Shown in pieces: positions 1 to 8,695 of a DNA stretch of 64,000 nucleotides. Source of the stretch: Sphingobacterium bambusae (lineage in GTDB: Bacteria > Bacteroidota > Bacteroidia > Sphingobacteriales > Sphingobacteriaceae). Below the pieces are notes generated by a model that searched no databases, had not been told where the DNA came from, and saw nothing but the letters and a program-made list of their open reading frames with translations. The stretch covers positions 1,302,001 through 1,366,000 of the forward strand of contig NZ_CP138332.1 of the NCBI RefSeq assembly GCF_033955345.1, given 5' to 3'. A program made the translations under genes and the position numbers. The first letter of the stretch is position 1. Each line of letters begins with the position of its first letter.

Positions 1-201
1 CTTACATTACAAATGTTAGCAGTACATTTAAAAAACACAACAATAGTAGTGAAATTCCGTAAATTTTACAAAAAACAAACTGATTTATAAAAAAAACAAC
101 AAGAACACATGGAATATAGCCTTACAAAACAAAATCCATCTTCTCATAGAAACCAAATAGAGAGATGCCTTTCATTCATCCTTCGTTTTTCGAACATCGC
201 T

Positions 202-234
202 AAAAAAAAAGCTGCATTCTGGGGAGAATGCAGC
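202..234 (-). terminator. Intrinsic terminator of the candidate small RNA
   Basis: A perfect 10-bp stem (GCTGCATTCT / AGAATGCAGC, 211-234) with a 4-base loop is followed on the minus strand by nine U residues (202-210). No annotated minus-strand gene ends just upstream of it; the nearest stops at 641. Confidence 0.8.
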
Positions 235-331
235 CTGATGTTTGGATCATTAATGCTGATCCAGCATTTTGCTCGATATTTCAGCATCCACCCGTCGGTA
301 AGATATGAAATACCGAACGGTTTGTCTATCT
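203..331 (-). ncRNA. Candidate structured small RNA
   Basis: No protein gene is convincing here, yet the minus strand carries a complete transcription unit. A promoter at 336-366 points left, then come a 9-bp stem with one bulge (292-320, arms CCGT/CGGTA and TACCG/ACGG), a 6-bp stem (244-262, GGATCA/TGATCC) and a strong intrinsic terminator (202-234). The predicted transcript is about 130 nt. I do not recognise it as 6S, SRP, tmRNA or RNase P RNA. The arrangement is seen directly; that it is a functional RNA is inference. Confidence 0.5.
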
Positions 332-335
332 ATAT

Positions 336-366
336 CAAACTTAGATAGTATGTGAATTTAAAACAA
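336..366 (-). promoter_or_regulatory. Bacteroidota-type promoter for the candidate small RNA
   Basis: On the minus strand a TTG (364-366) is followed after 20 bases by TAAGTTTG (336-343), matching the TTG-N(17-23)-TAnnTTTG consensus of the Bacteroidota primary sigma factor. Transcription would start near 330. Confidence 0.5.
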
Positions 367-640
367 CGCATATCTCATTTTTAGCAAAATTTTATTTTGA
401 ACCCCGAAAATCAAAAAAAGATTTAACGTTTTAGCAGACAAAAACGAAAATCAGGGAGATACAGCACGCAAAAAATAGAAAAATAGCAACGAAACAGAAA
501 GATGAGAAGATAAATAACTGTCTAAACTGAATAAACAAGCATCCTAAAAGCCGATAGCGAATAAAAAACCACAGATAAAATACCTCGACCCAAAAAAAAC
601 AAAAATAGACTAACGTAGCCGCACAGTCAATCCACTAGTT

Positions 641-976
641 TTAGTCAAAAAACTGAACTTTATTCAATTTATGTCCACTAAAATCCAATCTTTCCGGAGA
701 GAGCCCCTGCTCATCTGAAAAAATATAATAAACATCAGCGGCTTTGAAAACTACCAGCACTTGTACGCTTTTAAAAGGATGGTCTTTACCAATAGTATAT
801 ACTATTTCATCGTTATTGCTATCAATGTAACTAAACGAATAGACCAATTTTTCTTGCACCAGCTCCCCTGCGTCCACCGGCAGCAAAGACTGTAGATAGG
901 CATAAATATCGCCATGTTGCTCGGCAACATCATTCGTAAGATGTTTAGAATCTGGAATAAAAAATTGCTTTGCCAT
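641..976 (-). CDS. Hypothetical protein, 111 aa
   Basis: A soluble, mildly acidic protein that begins at an ATG (976) and has no signal peptide or membrane segment. I do not recognise the family. Alternating hydrophobic residues in its second half (around FSYIDS, VQVLVVF, VYYIFSD) suggest beta strands. It stands alone between the candidate small RNA and a divergent hydrolase gene. Its composition is protein-like, so the gene is probably real, but no function can be offered. Confidence 0.6.
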   Translation of the reverse strand: MAKQFFIPDSKHLTNDVAEQHGDIYAYLQSLLPVDAGELVQEKLVYSFSYIDSNNDEIVYTIGKDHPFKSVQVLVVFKAADVYYIFSDEQGLSPERLDFSGHKLNKVQFFD

Positions 977-1154
977 AATCGTAAATTTTTAAATGCTATG
1001 GATCGAGATCCAACTTTATGCAAAATAATATAAAAAATGGGAAGGACAAAGGTTTGCTGATGCAAATACCCTTTATTTTACAGTTTTTTTATCTTAATTT
1101 CACAGTGGCCTCGGACAAAGCCGACAACCGGCGTTTCATCGTACCTACACCGAC

Positions 1155-2288
1155 ATGACATTAAAAAGAAAACGTTTTTTTAAATATACAGCCTATACGT
1201 TGGGCATATTGCTACTGCTTTGTGGCGGCATTCTTATCCTTTTTTTAAACAGTGCTCAATTTGGTAAATTGCCCGAAGGAGCTCGATTGGAACGTATAAA
1301 ACAATCGCCCAACTACAAAAACGGTTCCTTTGAAAATCAATCCCCAACGGCGCTCATGAGTAGCGACAAATCGTTGTGGCAAAGCACCTGGGAATTCCTA
1401 TTCAATGACGTTGCAGACCTTGTTCCCGAGATTGCATTGCCAACGGAAAAGACCGCACTTGCCAGCCTTCCTCCAGCGGAAGATCTCCTTGTGTGGCTGG
1501 GACATTCTTCACTGTTTTTACAGCTCGACGGTCAGCGTATACTTGTGGATCCCGTTCTGATATCGGCATCTCCAGTATCATTTATCAACAAGCCCTTTTT
1601 AGGTACCGATCGTTTTAAACCGGGAGACATTCCCCCCATCGATCTCCTTTTAATAACGCATGACCATTGGGATCACTTGGACTACCACAGCGTGGTACAG
1701 CTTCGCGAACGTGTGAAATCGGTTGTTTGTCCACTCGGTGTTGGTGCACATTTGGAACATTGGGGATTCCATCCAGACATCATCCGGGAGGTAGACTGGG
1801 GCGAGCAATTTGCAGTTGATAAAAACATAACGCTCACTGCCCTTCCTGCGCGACACTTTTCCGGCCGAGGACTACGATCCAACCAAACGCTATGGACGGC
1901 CTACATGCTGCAAAGCTCCTTTGGCAACGTATTCCTCTCTGGTGACACGGGGTACGACACACATTTCAAGGCCATCAAGCAGCAATTTGCACAGATTGAT
2001 CTTGCGGTTATAGAAAATGGTCAATATAATGAAGATTGGAAATACATACACTTACTTCCACAAGATTTGACCAAAGCCATTGACGACTTACAGCCAACAC
2101 TTTTTATGACGATACACCATTCTAAATTTGCCCTCGGCAGACACCCCTGGTATGAACCTTTGGAAAAGATTGCCGACGCGGCTATCGCCAAGAAGCTTCC
2201 ATTACTAACACCTAAAATAGGCGACGTATTATATTTAAGAGATACCACCCAAACCTTTACACGCTGGTGGGAGGCGGCAGAAAAATAA
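1155..2288 (+). CDS. Metallo-beta-lactamase-fold hydrolase (NAPE-PLD/UlaG-like), membrane-anchored
   Basis: A 377-aa protein with one N-terminal membrane segment (about residues 10-31) and a metallo-beta-lactamase domain of the COG2220 type. The metal site HxHxDH is intact (H169, H171, D173, H174), with later ligands in ALPARHFSGRG, SGDTGYD and TIHHSKFALG. Relatives include N-acyl-phosphatidylethanolamine phospholipase D and L-ascorbate-6-phosphate lactonase, so a phosphodiester or lactone substrate in the periplasm is plausible, but the real substrate cannot be read from sequence. Its stop codon overlaps the start of the next gene (TAATG), indicating translational coupling with a 2H phosphoesterase. 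Confidence 0.85.
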   Translation: MTLKRKRFFKYTAYTLGILLLLCGGILILFLNSAQFGKLPEGARLERIKQSPNYKNGSFENQSPTALMSSDKSLWQSTWEFLFNDVADLVPEIALPTEKTALASLPPAEDLLVWLGHSSLFLQLDGQRILVDPVLISASPVSFINKPFLGTDRFKPGDIPPIDLLLITHDHWDHLDYHSVVQLRERVKSVVCPLGVGAHLEHWGFHPDIIREVDWGEQFAVDKNITLTALPARHFSGRGLRSNQTLWTAYMLQSSFGNVFLSGDTGYDTHFKAIKQQFAQIDLAVIENGQYNEDWKYIHLLPQDLTKAIDDLQPTLFMTIHHSKFALGRHPWYEPLEKIADAAIAKKLPLLTPKIGDVLYLRDTTQTFTRWWEAAEK

Positions 2289-3004
2289 TGGATTTCAAGC
2301 AAACAGATTTAGGCGCGCATTACGAACGCATGTATACGCAAGCATGGGAGAGCTTTACCCATGACAGTTACGAGATTGACGAAACCATACATGACCCCAA
2401 CGATACACGCTATGGCATCACCTTGGTGATACGCCCGAGTGCGGCGGTCAAAGAAAAGATCGACTTTATGCTGGCCGAGCTTGCTCAGGTAGAACCAAAT
2501 CAATATTACTACCCTCCTTCAGACATCCATATAACATTAATGTCCATTATCTCCTGTTATCCGGAATTTCAGTTGGAAAGCATACAAGTAGAGGAATATG
2601 TTAGCCTAATAAAAAAAAGCCTTGCGACATGTAAACCCTTTGACATTCATTTTCAAGGTGTCACCGCATCACCATCTTGCATTATGGTTCAGGGCTTCTT
2701 GCCCGACGACCAACTGAACCCGTTAAGAGACAGCCTGCGTAAGCATTTCGCGGAATCCACCTTGGAAAACTCACTGGACAAACGATATGCGATAAAAACC
2801 GCCCACACTACCGTGCTACGTCTACAAAAAAGGCTCACAAACAAAACCCCTTTCTTAGAGACGGTGCAACGTTTCCGCGAGCATGACTTTGGCAGCTTTC
2901 CTGTAACAGAAATTGAATTAGTAGCAAACGACTGGTATCAACGGGAAAGTCGTGTAAAACACCTACACAGCTTTGACTTAACACGAAACAACAGCAGTGA
3001 ATAA
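2288..3004 (+). CDS. 2H phosphoesterase (2'-5' RNA ligase family)
   Basis: The 238-aa protein carries the two HxT/S motifs that define the 2H superfamily: HITLMS at H81 and HTTVLR at H173. Such enzymes open or join 2'-5' or cyclic phosphodiester bonds in RNA ends or nucleotides. I chose the ATG at 2288, which overlaps the preceding stop by one base, over an in-frame start at 2267 that lies inside the upstream gene. The protein is cytoplasmic. It sits in a same-strand run with a metallo-hydrolase and an alpha/beta hydrolase; the substrate is unknown. Confidence 0.8.
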   Translation: MDFKQTDLGAHYERMYTQAWESFTHDSYEIDETIHDPNDTRYGITLVIRPSAAVKEKIDFMLAELAQVEPNQYYYPPSDIHITLMSIISCYPEFQLESIQVEEYVSLIKKSLATCKPFDIHFQGVTASPSCIMVQGFLPDDQLNPLRDSLRKHFAESTLENSLDKRYAIKTAHTTVLRLQKRLTNKTPFLETVQRFREHDFGSFPVTEIELVANDWYQRESRVKHLHSFDLTRNNSSE

Positions 3005-3037
3005 ACGCGCATCATCGATACGCACATAACATTAGAC

Positions 3038-3736
3038 ATGGAAGTGGACAGCGCAAGGAAAGATCTCAAACGTAAGAGCAAGAATATTTATCTTTTTAGT
3101 GGATTGGGCGCAGACGAAAGAGCATTCCAAAAACTCGACTTCGGAACCTTCTCCGTTCATTTTATCCGCTGGATTCCGCCCGGTAAAAATGAGACAATGA
3201 GTGACTATGCAAAAAGGATTCGTGAACAGATAACGGACGAAAATCCCATTCTTTTAGGCCTCTCTTTCGGTGGGATGATCGCCGTGGAGATTTCAAAGCA
3301 GATCTCTTTCGACAGGCTCATCCTGCTCGCTTCTGCCAAAGTAAGCAACGAAATCCCCCCTTATTTTCGTTTGGCCGGAAAGATGAGACTGCAAGCCCTG
3401 ATACCGACCGCATGGTTGAAGCGACCTAACCGTCTTCTCTATTGGCTTTTTGGTACGAAAACAGCATGGGAAAGAAATTTGCTAAAGCAAATCTTGGCAG
3501 ATACCGATCCTCTTTTCTTGGATTGGGCGCTACGCCAAATTGCGACATGGAAAAACGAGGTTTCTCCTCGACAAGTATTACATATACATGGCACAGCGGA
3601 TCGTGTCTTGCCTATAAAATATATTAAAAGTGATGTTCAGCTCGATAATGCGGGGCACTTTATGACGCTTAACAGGGCTGACGAATTAAGCCTATTGATC
3701 CGTAAATACCTAGCGCAAGGAAGCGGAGAGCAGTAA
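3038..3736 (+). CDS. Alpha/beta hydrolase
   Basis: A 232-aa soluble enzyme with a clear nucleophile elbow GLSFGG (S76), an oxyanion region FSGLGAD near residues 20-25, a candidate acid in HGTADRVLP (about residue 200) and a late histidine in NAGHFM. It starts 33 bases after the 2H phosphoesterase, so it is probably the third gene of the same operon. Esterase or thioesterase activity is typical of the fold, but the substrate cannot be assigned. Confidence 0.8.
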   Translation: MEVDSARKDLKRKSKNIYLFSGLGADERAFQKLDFGTFSVHFIRWIPPGKNETMSDYAKRIREQITDENPILLGLSFGGMIAVEISKQISFDRLILLASAKVSNEIPPYFRLAGKMRLQALIPTAWLKRPNRLLYWLFGTKTAWERNLLKQILADTDPLFLDWALRQIATWKNEVSPRQVLHIHGTADRVLPIKYIKSDVQLDNAGHFMTLNRADELSLLIRKYLAQGSGEQ

Positions 3737-3803
3737 AGCCCGACAACTGATGGCTAAATAGCAGACAATTAACGAAATATTAACCCCACATACCATCTTT
3801 TTG

Positions 3804-3834
3804 TTGAACCGTTGGAACAGAATAACTACCTTTG
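3804..3834 (+). promoter_or_regulatory. Promoter giving a nearly leaderless mRNA
   Basis: TTG (3804-3806), a 20-base spacer and TACCTTTG (3827-3834) match the Bacteroidota consensus exactly. The start point would fall at about 3838-3840, practically on the ATG at 3840. This also decides the start codon, because a longer reading from TTG at 3801 would run through the promoter. Confidence 0.65.
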
Positions 3835-3839
3835 CGCCG

Positions 3840-4283
3840 ATGAAAAAAATAGCAGACTACAGAAAACTTTTAGATTTAGATAGCAAAGCTGACCTCAGCA
3901 CCCTGAAGTCCCGCTATCGGCAAATCATGAAGGAATGTCACCCCGATAAATTTGTGAATGATGAGGAAGGCCTTCGTAACGCCGAAGAAAAAAGCAAGGA
4001 GATGATTGAAGCCTACCATTTTTTGGTGAGTATCTGCCCTGAAACGCTAGAAAATCAACGTCCAATTTATCAAAACACGATCGATACATCTAATATCAGC
4101 GATTTTGACTGGAAGGGACACATCTTGACCATCACCTTTTTGGACGGCAGCAAGTACGAGTATTTCAATGTTCCGCGCAATGAATACATCAAGCTGGTGA
4201 ATGCTGATTCGCCCGCTCGTTTCGCAAAGCGCCACATATACGCCAAATACCCTTACCGCAACGTCTTAAAAACAGCGGAATAG
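3840..4283 (+). CDS. J-domain protein with C-terminal KTSC domain
   Basis: The 147-aa protein has an N-terminal J domain (about residues 5-65) with an intact HPD motif (ECHPDKF), the part that stimulates the ATPase of DnaK. The C-terminal half (about 80-140) matches the KTSC domain: SNISDFDWKGHILTITF, then YEYFNVP and a conserved SPARFAKRHI stretch. The DnaJ Gly/Phe and zinc-finger regions are absent, so this is a specialised co-chaperone rather than general DnaJ. KTSC domains are often found with nucleic-acid enzymes; its role here is unknown. Confidence 0.75.
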   Translation: MKKIADYRKLLDLDSKADLSTLKSRYRQIMKECHPDKFVNDEEGLRNAEEKSKEMIEAYHFLVSICPETLENQRPIYQNTIDTSNISDFDWKGHILTITFLDGSKYEYFNVPRNEYIKLVNADSPARFAKRHIYAKYPYRNVLKTAE

Positions 4284-4300
4284 CTTCGCATAAAAAAACT

Positions 4301-4354
4301 AACGAATCGATCGGTACGAAGCACTGATGCGCAACCGGCGATTCGTTTTTTAAC
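4301..4354. terminator. Bidirectional terminator-like hairpin
   Basis: AACGAATCG (4301-4309) pairs with CGATTCGTT (4339-4347), with an inner CGGT/ACCG helix in the long loop. A run of A lies before it and a run of T after it, so it can end the J-domain gene on the plus strand. Confidence 0.6.
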
Positions 4355-4455
4355 CTAAATTTAATTCCCAAACCACTGATTTCTCATAGTCAGGAGACAA
4401 AAATTTTTCTATATTTGGTTCAGGATTCATTACAAAACCTTATTCTACCAAACCA

Positions 4456-5400
4456 ATGAGAAATATATTGCTTTTTTTCATACTGTTGTGCTCATCTTTA
4501 ATTATTCATGGACAAGAAGTGGACAGCACACAAGCTACGATCGAAGAAATTGAAAAATCGTTACAATACAGCACAGGAACTATTCCGCTTGAACGCGGCA
4601 ACGGAATACTTCAAGTACCGAAAGGTTTCCAGTTCTTAAATCGCGAACAAAGCAATTACGTATTGAGTACGCTATGGGGAAATCCAGAAGACCAAGATAT
4701 CATTGGTATGCTGGTACCGGAAGGAAAGGGTGTGCTTCACGCTAATAGTTGGGCCTTCACCATCAGTTATGATGCGATGGGTTACGTAGAGGATAAGGAC
4801 GCCCAAGAAATTAATTACGATGAAATGCTTGCCGAAACCAAGAAAGATCTTGCCAGTGAAAATGAAAACCGAAAAGCAGCTGGCTATGGCTCTGTAGAAC
4901 TGATTGGCTGGGCCTCTAAACCCTACTATGATGACAGCAAGAAAGTATTGCATTGGGCAAAGGAAATCAGCTTTCAAGACGATAGCCTAAACACGCTGAA
5001 CTATAACCTGCGCGTGCTGGGGCGCCGTGGGATTTATTTGATCAATGCCGTTGCTGCCATCGACCAACTTCCCGAAGTGGAAAAGAGCATAGACCCTATC
5101 ATAGCCAGCGTTAATTTCAAAGAAGGCGACCGTTATGCAGATTACGTGGATGGCGACGAGGTGGCTTCTTGGACCGTCGGTAGTTTGGTAGCAGGAAAGA
5201 TATTAGCAAAAGCCGGCTTTTTCGCCGTATTACTTAAATTCTGGAAGGTGATTGCCGTAGCCTGCGTAGGTGGTTTCAGCTTTATTTGGAAAAAGATAAC
5301 CGGACGATCAAGAAAGGAGGAAGAAGAACTTGCTATTGAACCTGTTGCGGGAGAGGATAAACCACTGCAGGATCTAGAGGATAGCAATAAGAACGGTTAA
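4456..5400 (+). CDS. DUF2167 membrane protein
   Basis: The 314-aa protein has a signal peptide (residues 1-19, cleaved after IHG), a long periplasmic domain and a C-terminal hydrophobic stretch (about 240-275, AKAGFFAVLLKFWKVIAVACVGG) followed by a charged tail. The conserved blocks of the DUF2167 family are visible: LWGNPEDQDIIGMLVP near residue 75, WAFTISYDAMGYV near 98, and LGRRGIYLINAVA near 193. The family is widespread in Gram-negative bacteria but has no known function. A TATATTTG element at 4410-4417 could be its -7 box, although no good -33 box was found. Confidence 0.8.
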   Translation: MRNILLFFILLCSSLIIHGQEVDSTQATIEEIEKSLQYSTGTIPLERGNGILQVPKGFQFLNREQSNYVLSTLWGNPEDQDIIGMLVPEGKGVLHANSWAFTISYDAMGYVEDKDAQEINYDEMLAETKKDLASENENRKAAGYGSVELIGWASKPYYDDSKKVLHWAKEISFQDDSLNTLNYNLRVLGRRGIYLINAVAAIDQLPEVEKSIDPIIASVNFKEGDRYADYVDGDEVASWTVGSLVAGKILAKAGFFAVLLKFWKVIAVACVGGFSFIWKKITGRSRKEEEELAIEPVAGEDKPLQDLEDSNKNG

Positions 5401-5439
5401 CGGCGCTCCGAAATCTTTTTCCATACGATATTCCAACAG

Positions 5440-5467
5440 GCTACGCCTAAATATAGGCGTAGCTTTT
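5440..5467 (+). terminator. Intrinsic terminator after the DUF2167 gene
   Basis: A perfect 10-bp stem GCTACGCCTA / TAGGCGTAGC (5440-5463) with an AATA loop is followed by TTTT. It lies between convergent genes and may serve both. Confidence 0.8.
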
Positions 5468-5472
5468 CACAG

Positions 5473-6975
5473 CTATATTGCCGCCCCCTCATGCTGCATC
5501 AGTTCTAAACTAATGAGGTATGCCGATTTTTTACGCCATCTTGCCATCAACCAAGCGATAAAGCTTAAGTTGAAAATATCGGTATTCTCTGGACTGTTTA
5601 GCATTTGAGCAACAGCATGTTGAAAAGAGGACTCAAGAGCTATACCGGGATCCAGCAGATAACGCTCCACCAACCCTAGATAATGTAACACCCTATCCTC
5701 CGCGATTGTGCGCAGATATTTTTTATACCTTCTCCGAAAGCTGTTGATCCGCGACATGGCTAGCTCCATATTTTCAAACTGGGCATGCACCAAAATTTCC
5801 ATCAAGTTCTTACGGATGATCCACAGCATCCCCAGTTTCTTCTCATACCAAGCGTCTGTACGTGTCAGCATCGCGAGTTGCCGTAAGCTTGATCGATCAT
5901 TGCATTGCGCCATAAACATCGCTAAGGACAGCCGCAAATCGGCAATATCTTCCGCTTTTGCAGCAGACTTTGCTCCAGCAAGCGTTTCCTTCAGCAGTTC
6001 TATTGCATCGATCGCCTGTCCCATAAAATAAAGATTAAGCGACAACAACAGTTGATGACGCAAAAAGAAAACACCGTAGTAACGACTATCTGTCGTCATC
6101 AAAGCCATCATGTCTTGGAGGTAGTGGAGACTTTGATCAAATTTTTTCCGTCTTAATTGAAAATTCGCCAAAAAATAAACAATGGAAATCTGATAAAACA
6201 GATGGGCAGACTTCTTCGCCGGCTGATCCCGCATAAATTGGTTCGTACGTTGAATGTAGCGCTCGATCAACGCATAATTTTGTTGTATCGCCGCATATTC
6301 GTTGGCGATAAAAAGAATCTGGTAGATCGACTTATAGGTCATTAGTTCTTTGGCGTCAATCTTATACTTGCGAATTGTTGTGATGATCAGGCTGCCTAAT
6401 CGAACAATCTTTCCTTCTAACTGTATCGCCTGCAATTCTTTCCTCAAAAAGGCATAAGCCAAATTGAGCTTCGCCTCCCGCTGCATAGCTGCTTGGTTTT
6501 GCAAGAAACGAGCGCTCAACGTATCGAGCTGTTCCGCCTCTGGCAGATGTGCATATTGAAGTTTCAGAAGCAGCAGCTCATTCAACAGGTTGAACTGTTC
6601 AAGCTGTTGCGCCAATCGTTCGGCTTTATCTAGGCATTTAAAGGCAATCTTGGCTAGATCATTTTCAAGCAGAAAACGTCCGACCACAACAAGGCGAAGT
6701 ACTTCATAGGTATCGGAATGACTGCTTTCAAAGGTTTTCTGCGATAGGAAAAGCAGTAGACTGTCTTGTAATCTTTTACGGAGGGCATGGTAGGCATCTC
6801 TGTTTTTTGAAGATTGATGCAGCTTAGATACCGCATCCATATCGTCAGTAATAATCAAATCCAGTAAAGCAATATTCTTTACATCATTACGTTTGTTTTT
6901 GCGCTCTAGAAATTGCTTAAAAAGCTTTTTATCTGTATCATTTAACAAACCAACTAAGGCCGAAAGCGTATCCAT
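5473..6975 (-). CDS. Helical-repeat (TPR-like) protein, 500 aa
   Basis: No signal peptide or membrane segment is visible, so the protein is probably cytoplasmic. The sequence is almost entirely amphipathic helices with TPR-like spacing (for example AKIAFKCLDKAERLAQQLEQ, FNLLNELLLLKLQYA, SLHYLQDMMALM). The N-terminal 60 residues (TDKKLFKQFLERKNKRNDVKN) resemble a small helical module that recurs in Bacteroidota proteins of this type. It is probably a lineage-specific scaffold or regulatory protein. It stands alone, convergent with the DUF2167 gene. Confidence 0.65.
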   Translation of the reverse strand: MDTLSALVGLLNDTDKKLFKQFLERKNKRNDVKNIALLDLIITDDMDAVSKLHQSSKNRDAYHALRKRLQDSLLLFLSQKTFESSHSDTYEVLRLVVVGRFLLENDLAKIAFKCLDKAERLAQQLEQFNLLNELLLLKLQYAHLPEAEQLDTLSARFLQNQAAMQREAKLNLAYAFLRKELQAIQLEGKIVRLGSLIITTIRKYKIDAKELMTYKSIYQILFIANEYAAIQQNYALIERYIQRTNQFMRDQPAKKSAHLFYQISIVYFLANFQLRRKKFDQSLHYLQDMMALMTTDSRYYGVFFLRHQLLLSLNLYFMGQAIDAIELLKETLAGAKSAAKAEDIADLRLSLAMFMAQCNDRSSLRQLAMLTRTDAWYEKKLGMLWIIRKNLMEILVHAQFENMELAMSRINSFRRRYKKYLRTIAEDRVLHYLGLVERYLLDPGIALESSFQHAVAQMLNSPENTDIFNLSFIAWLMARWRKKSAYLISLELMQHEGAAI

Positions 6976-7106
6976 AAGTGAATATTTACAGATAAAATTA
7001 CAATAAATAATAAAATTATATCGTCAGTATTTTAAATTTAATGACTTTCACAGGTTCCTTTTCTACCCGACATTTGCTTTCATATTAATCATTAAAACAA
7101 ATAAAT

Positions 7107-7574
7107 ATGGAACCGCTACAACACAAAACAGAAGAAAACGCACCGATCGTAAAACATGACGAGAGAGTTAGAAACCCGTTCAAACCGACAGCAGCCTTTG
7201 TAGGAGCATCATGGTTTGCCTTGCTCACCGGAACAGTAGGCTATTGCATAGGATTATGGAATGCCACGATGGAGCTCAACGAAAAAGGTTATTACTTTAC
7301 CATTTTATTATTCGGCCTCTTCGCCGTCATCTCGGTACAGAAGAGTGTTCGAGACCGTGCCGAAGGATTGGCTGTTACCGACCTCTACTATGGCCTAAGT
7401 TGGTTTGCAACAATCGCTGCCTTGGTTTTACTGACTGTAGGACTGTGGAATGCAGATCTTGCGCTAAGTGAAAAAGGCTTCTACGCCATGTCATTCTGCC
7501 TAAGTATCTTTTCAGCCATTGCCGTTCAAAAGAATACCCGCGACGCAAAGATGTTCGAGGATAAAGAGCTGTAA
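7107..7574 (+). CDS. yiaA: YiaA-like inner membrane protein
   Basis: The 155-aa protein contains two tandem copies of the YiaA/YiaB two-helix module. Copy one begins WFALLTGTVGYCIGLWNA and ends VQKSVRDR; copy two begins WFATIAALVLLTVGLWNA and ends VQKNTRD, so an internal duplication is plain. Four membrane segments are expected, with a soluble N-terminus of about 27 residues. Function is unknown in all species. The gene is monocistronic and followed directly by a terminator. Confidence 0.85.
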   Translation: MEPLQHKTEENAPIVKHDERVRNPFKPTAAFVGASWFALLTGTVGYCIGLWNATMELNEKGYYFTILLFGLFAVISVQKSVRDRAEGLAVTDLYYGLSWFATIAALVLLTVGLWNADLALSEKGFYAMSFCLSIFSAIAVQKNTRDAKMFEDKEL

Positions 7575-7589
7575 CGTAGCGGTTGCCCT

Positions 7590-7626
7590 CCCCGCAGTGA
7601 CTTGCCTTGCAAGCCTGCGGGGTTTT
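7590..7626 (+). terminator. Intrinsic terminator after yiaA
   Basis: CCCCGCAG (7590-7597) pairs with CTGCGGGG (7615-7622) and is followed by TTTT. Confidence 0.8.
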
Positions 7627-7729
7627 AAATACGCTAGCACCGTCTTAAAAGCGTTATGGGGCTATTCGTACAGAAATATTAACTTAGGCTAGCCATTCTT
7701 GGCCACCAGTAGTATAAACAAATTACGAC

Positions 7730-8695
7730 ATGAAAAGTATTCAACGGGATGATATCCACCTGATCGCTCGCTACAGCGATCTCTCGGAAAATGCGGTGGA
7801 TCAGGCTCTGCATGAGCAGGTTTACCCTAAAGCCGACGCATGGCATACCTTCTTGCGCTTCTTCTTTTTGACTTTCGGTCTAGGATTTAGCGTGATGGGC
7901 ATCGTATTCTTTTTTGCCTACAATTGGGAAGAACTCCACAAATTCATAAAAATAGGTCTTATCGAAGGCTTGCTAATTATGCTGACAGGAGTGGCGCTTT
8001 ACCCCAAATTCAGTCAACAAACCAAGCAAATCATCCTCTGCGGCTGCTCTTTGTTGGTCGGGGTTTTATTTGCCGTATTCGGACAGGTTTATCAGACAGG
8101 AGCAAATGCATATGATTTCTTTTTAGCTTGGACGATCTTCATTAGCATATGGGTGTTGATCACGAATTTTGCACCGTTATGGCTTTTCTTCTTAGCGTTG
8201 ATCAACTGCACCTTGATATTATACCATCAGCAGGTGGCATCAGACTGGTCACCCGTGTTGTTCAACATGGGACTTGGCCTGCTCAACGGTGCTGCTCTAC
8301 TGCTCGGCATTCTCCTTTCTATTTCAGCGAAGAAGATCCATGTCCCTACTTACTTCTCCAATATTGTCGCACTTGCTGCCATAAGCTTCGCAACGATAGC
8401 CATGGTGACGGGGATTTTCGAACAACTTGACTGGAACCTCGCGCTGTGCACCGCTGTTGTTGCGCTAGCGTATTACCTCGGTATTCGATATGCGCTAAAA
8501 CAACGAAATGGCTTTTACCTAGCCAGCCTGGCATTCAGTATAATCATCATATTTTCCGCTAGCATAATCGAAATCATGGAAGACGAAGCAGCTGGAGCCA
8601 TCTTAGTATGCGGCTTTGTTTTGGCAAGTGTAACCTTTGTTGTACACCAGTTACTTAAACTTCAAAAACCAAAAACTCATGGACTACAAGAATAA
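7730..8695 (+). CDS. DUF2157 membrane protein
   Basis: A 321-aa protein with a soluble N-terminal segment (about residues 1-38) and around ten hydrophobic helices. The start of the membrane part (FLTFGLGFSVMGIVFFFAYNWEEL) is the conserved DUF2157 signature, where a helix is followed by an aqueous Asn-Trp motif. It is the first gene of a three-gene operon: its end overlaps the DUF4401 gene by 17 bases. No function is known; the conserved partnership suggests the three products form one membrane complex. Confidence 0.8.
   Translation: MKSIQRDDIHLIARYSDLSENAVDQALHEQVYPKADAWHTFLRFFFLTFGLGFSVMGIVFFFAYNWEELHKFIKIGLIEGLLIMLTGVALYPKFSQQTKQIILCGCSLLVGVLFAVFGQVYQTGANAYDFFLAWTIFISIWVLITNFAPLWLFFLALINCTLILYHQQVASDWSPVLFNMGLGLLNGAALLLGILLSISAKKIHVPTYFSNIVALAAISFATIAMVTGIFEQLDWNLALCTAVVALAYYLGIRYALKQRNGFYLASLAFSIIIIFSASIIEIMEDEAAGAILVCGFVLASVTFVVHQLLKLQKPKTHGLQE

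Larger units (their letters stand above)
1..640. other. Gene-poor stretch
   Basis: AT-rich sequence with no convincing protein gene. It holds the candidate small RNA and its promoter and terminator (202-366). The rest, 1-200 and 370-640, shows nothing I can name. Confidence 0.5.

Noticed and set aside
109..348. 79-aa frame on the plus strand
   Set aside because: It runs through the terminator stem and the candidate small RNA on the other strand and has no protein-like pattern.
8637..8678. Longer start for the DUF4401 gene
   Set aside because: It lies inside the DUF2157 gene and adds residues unlike the family start.
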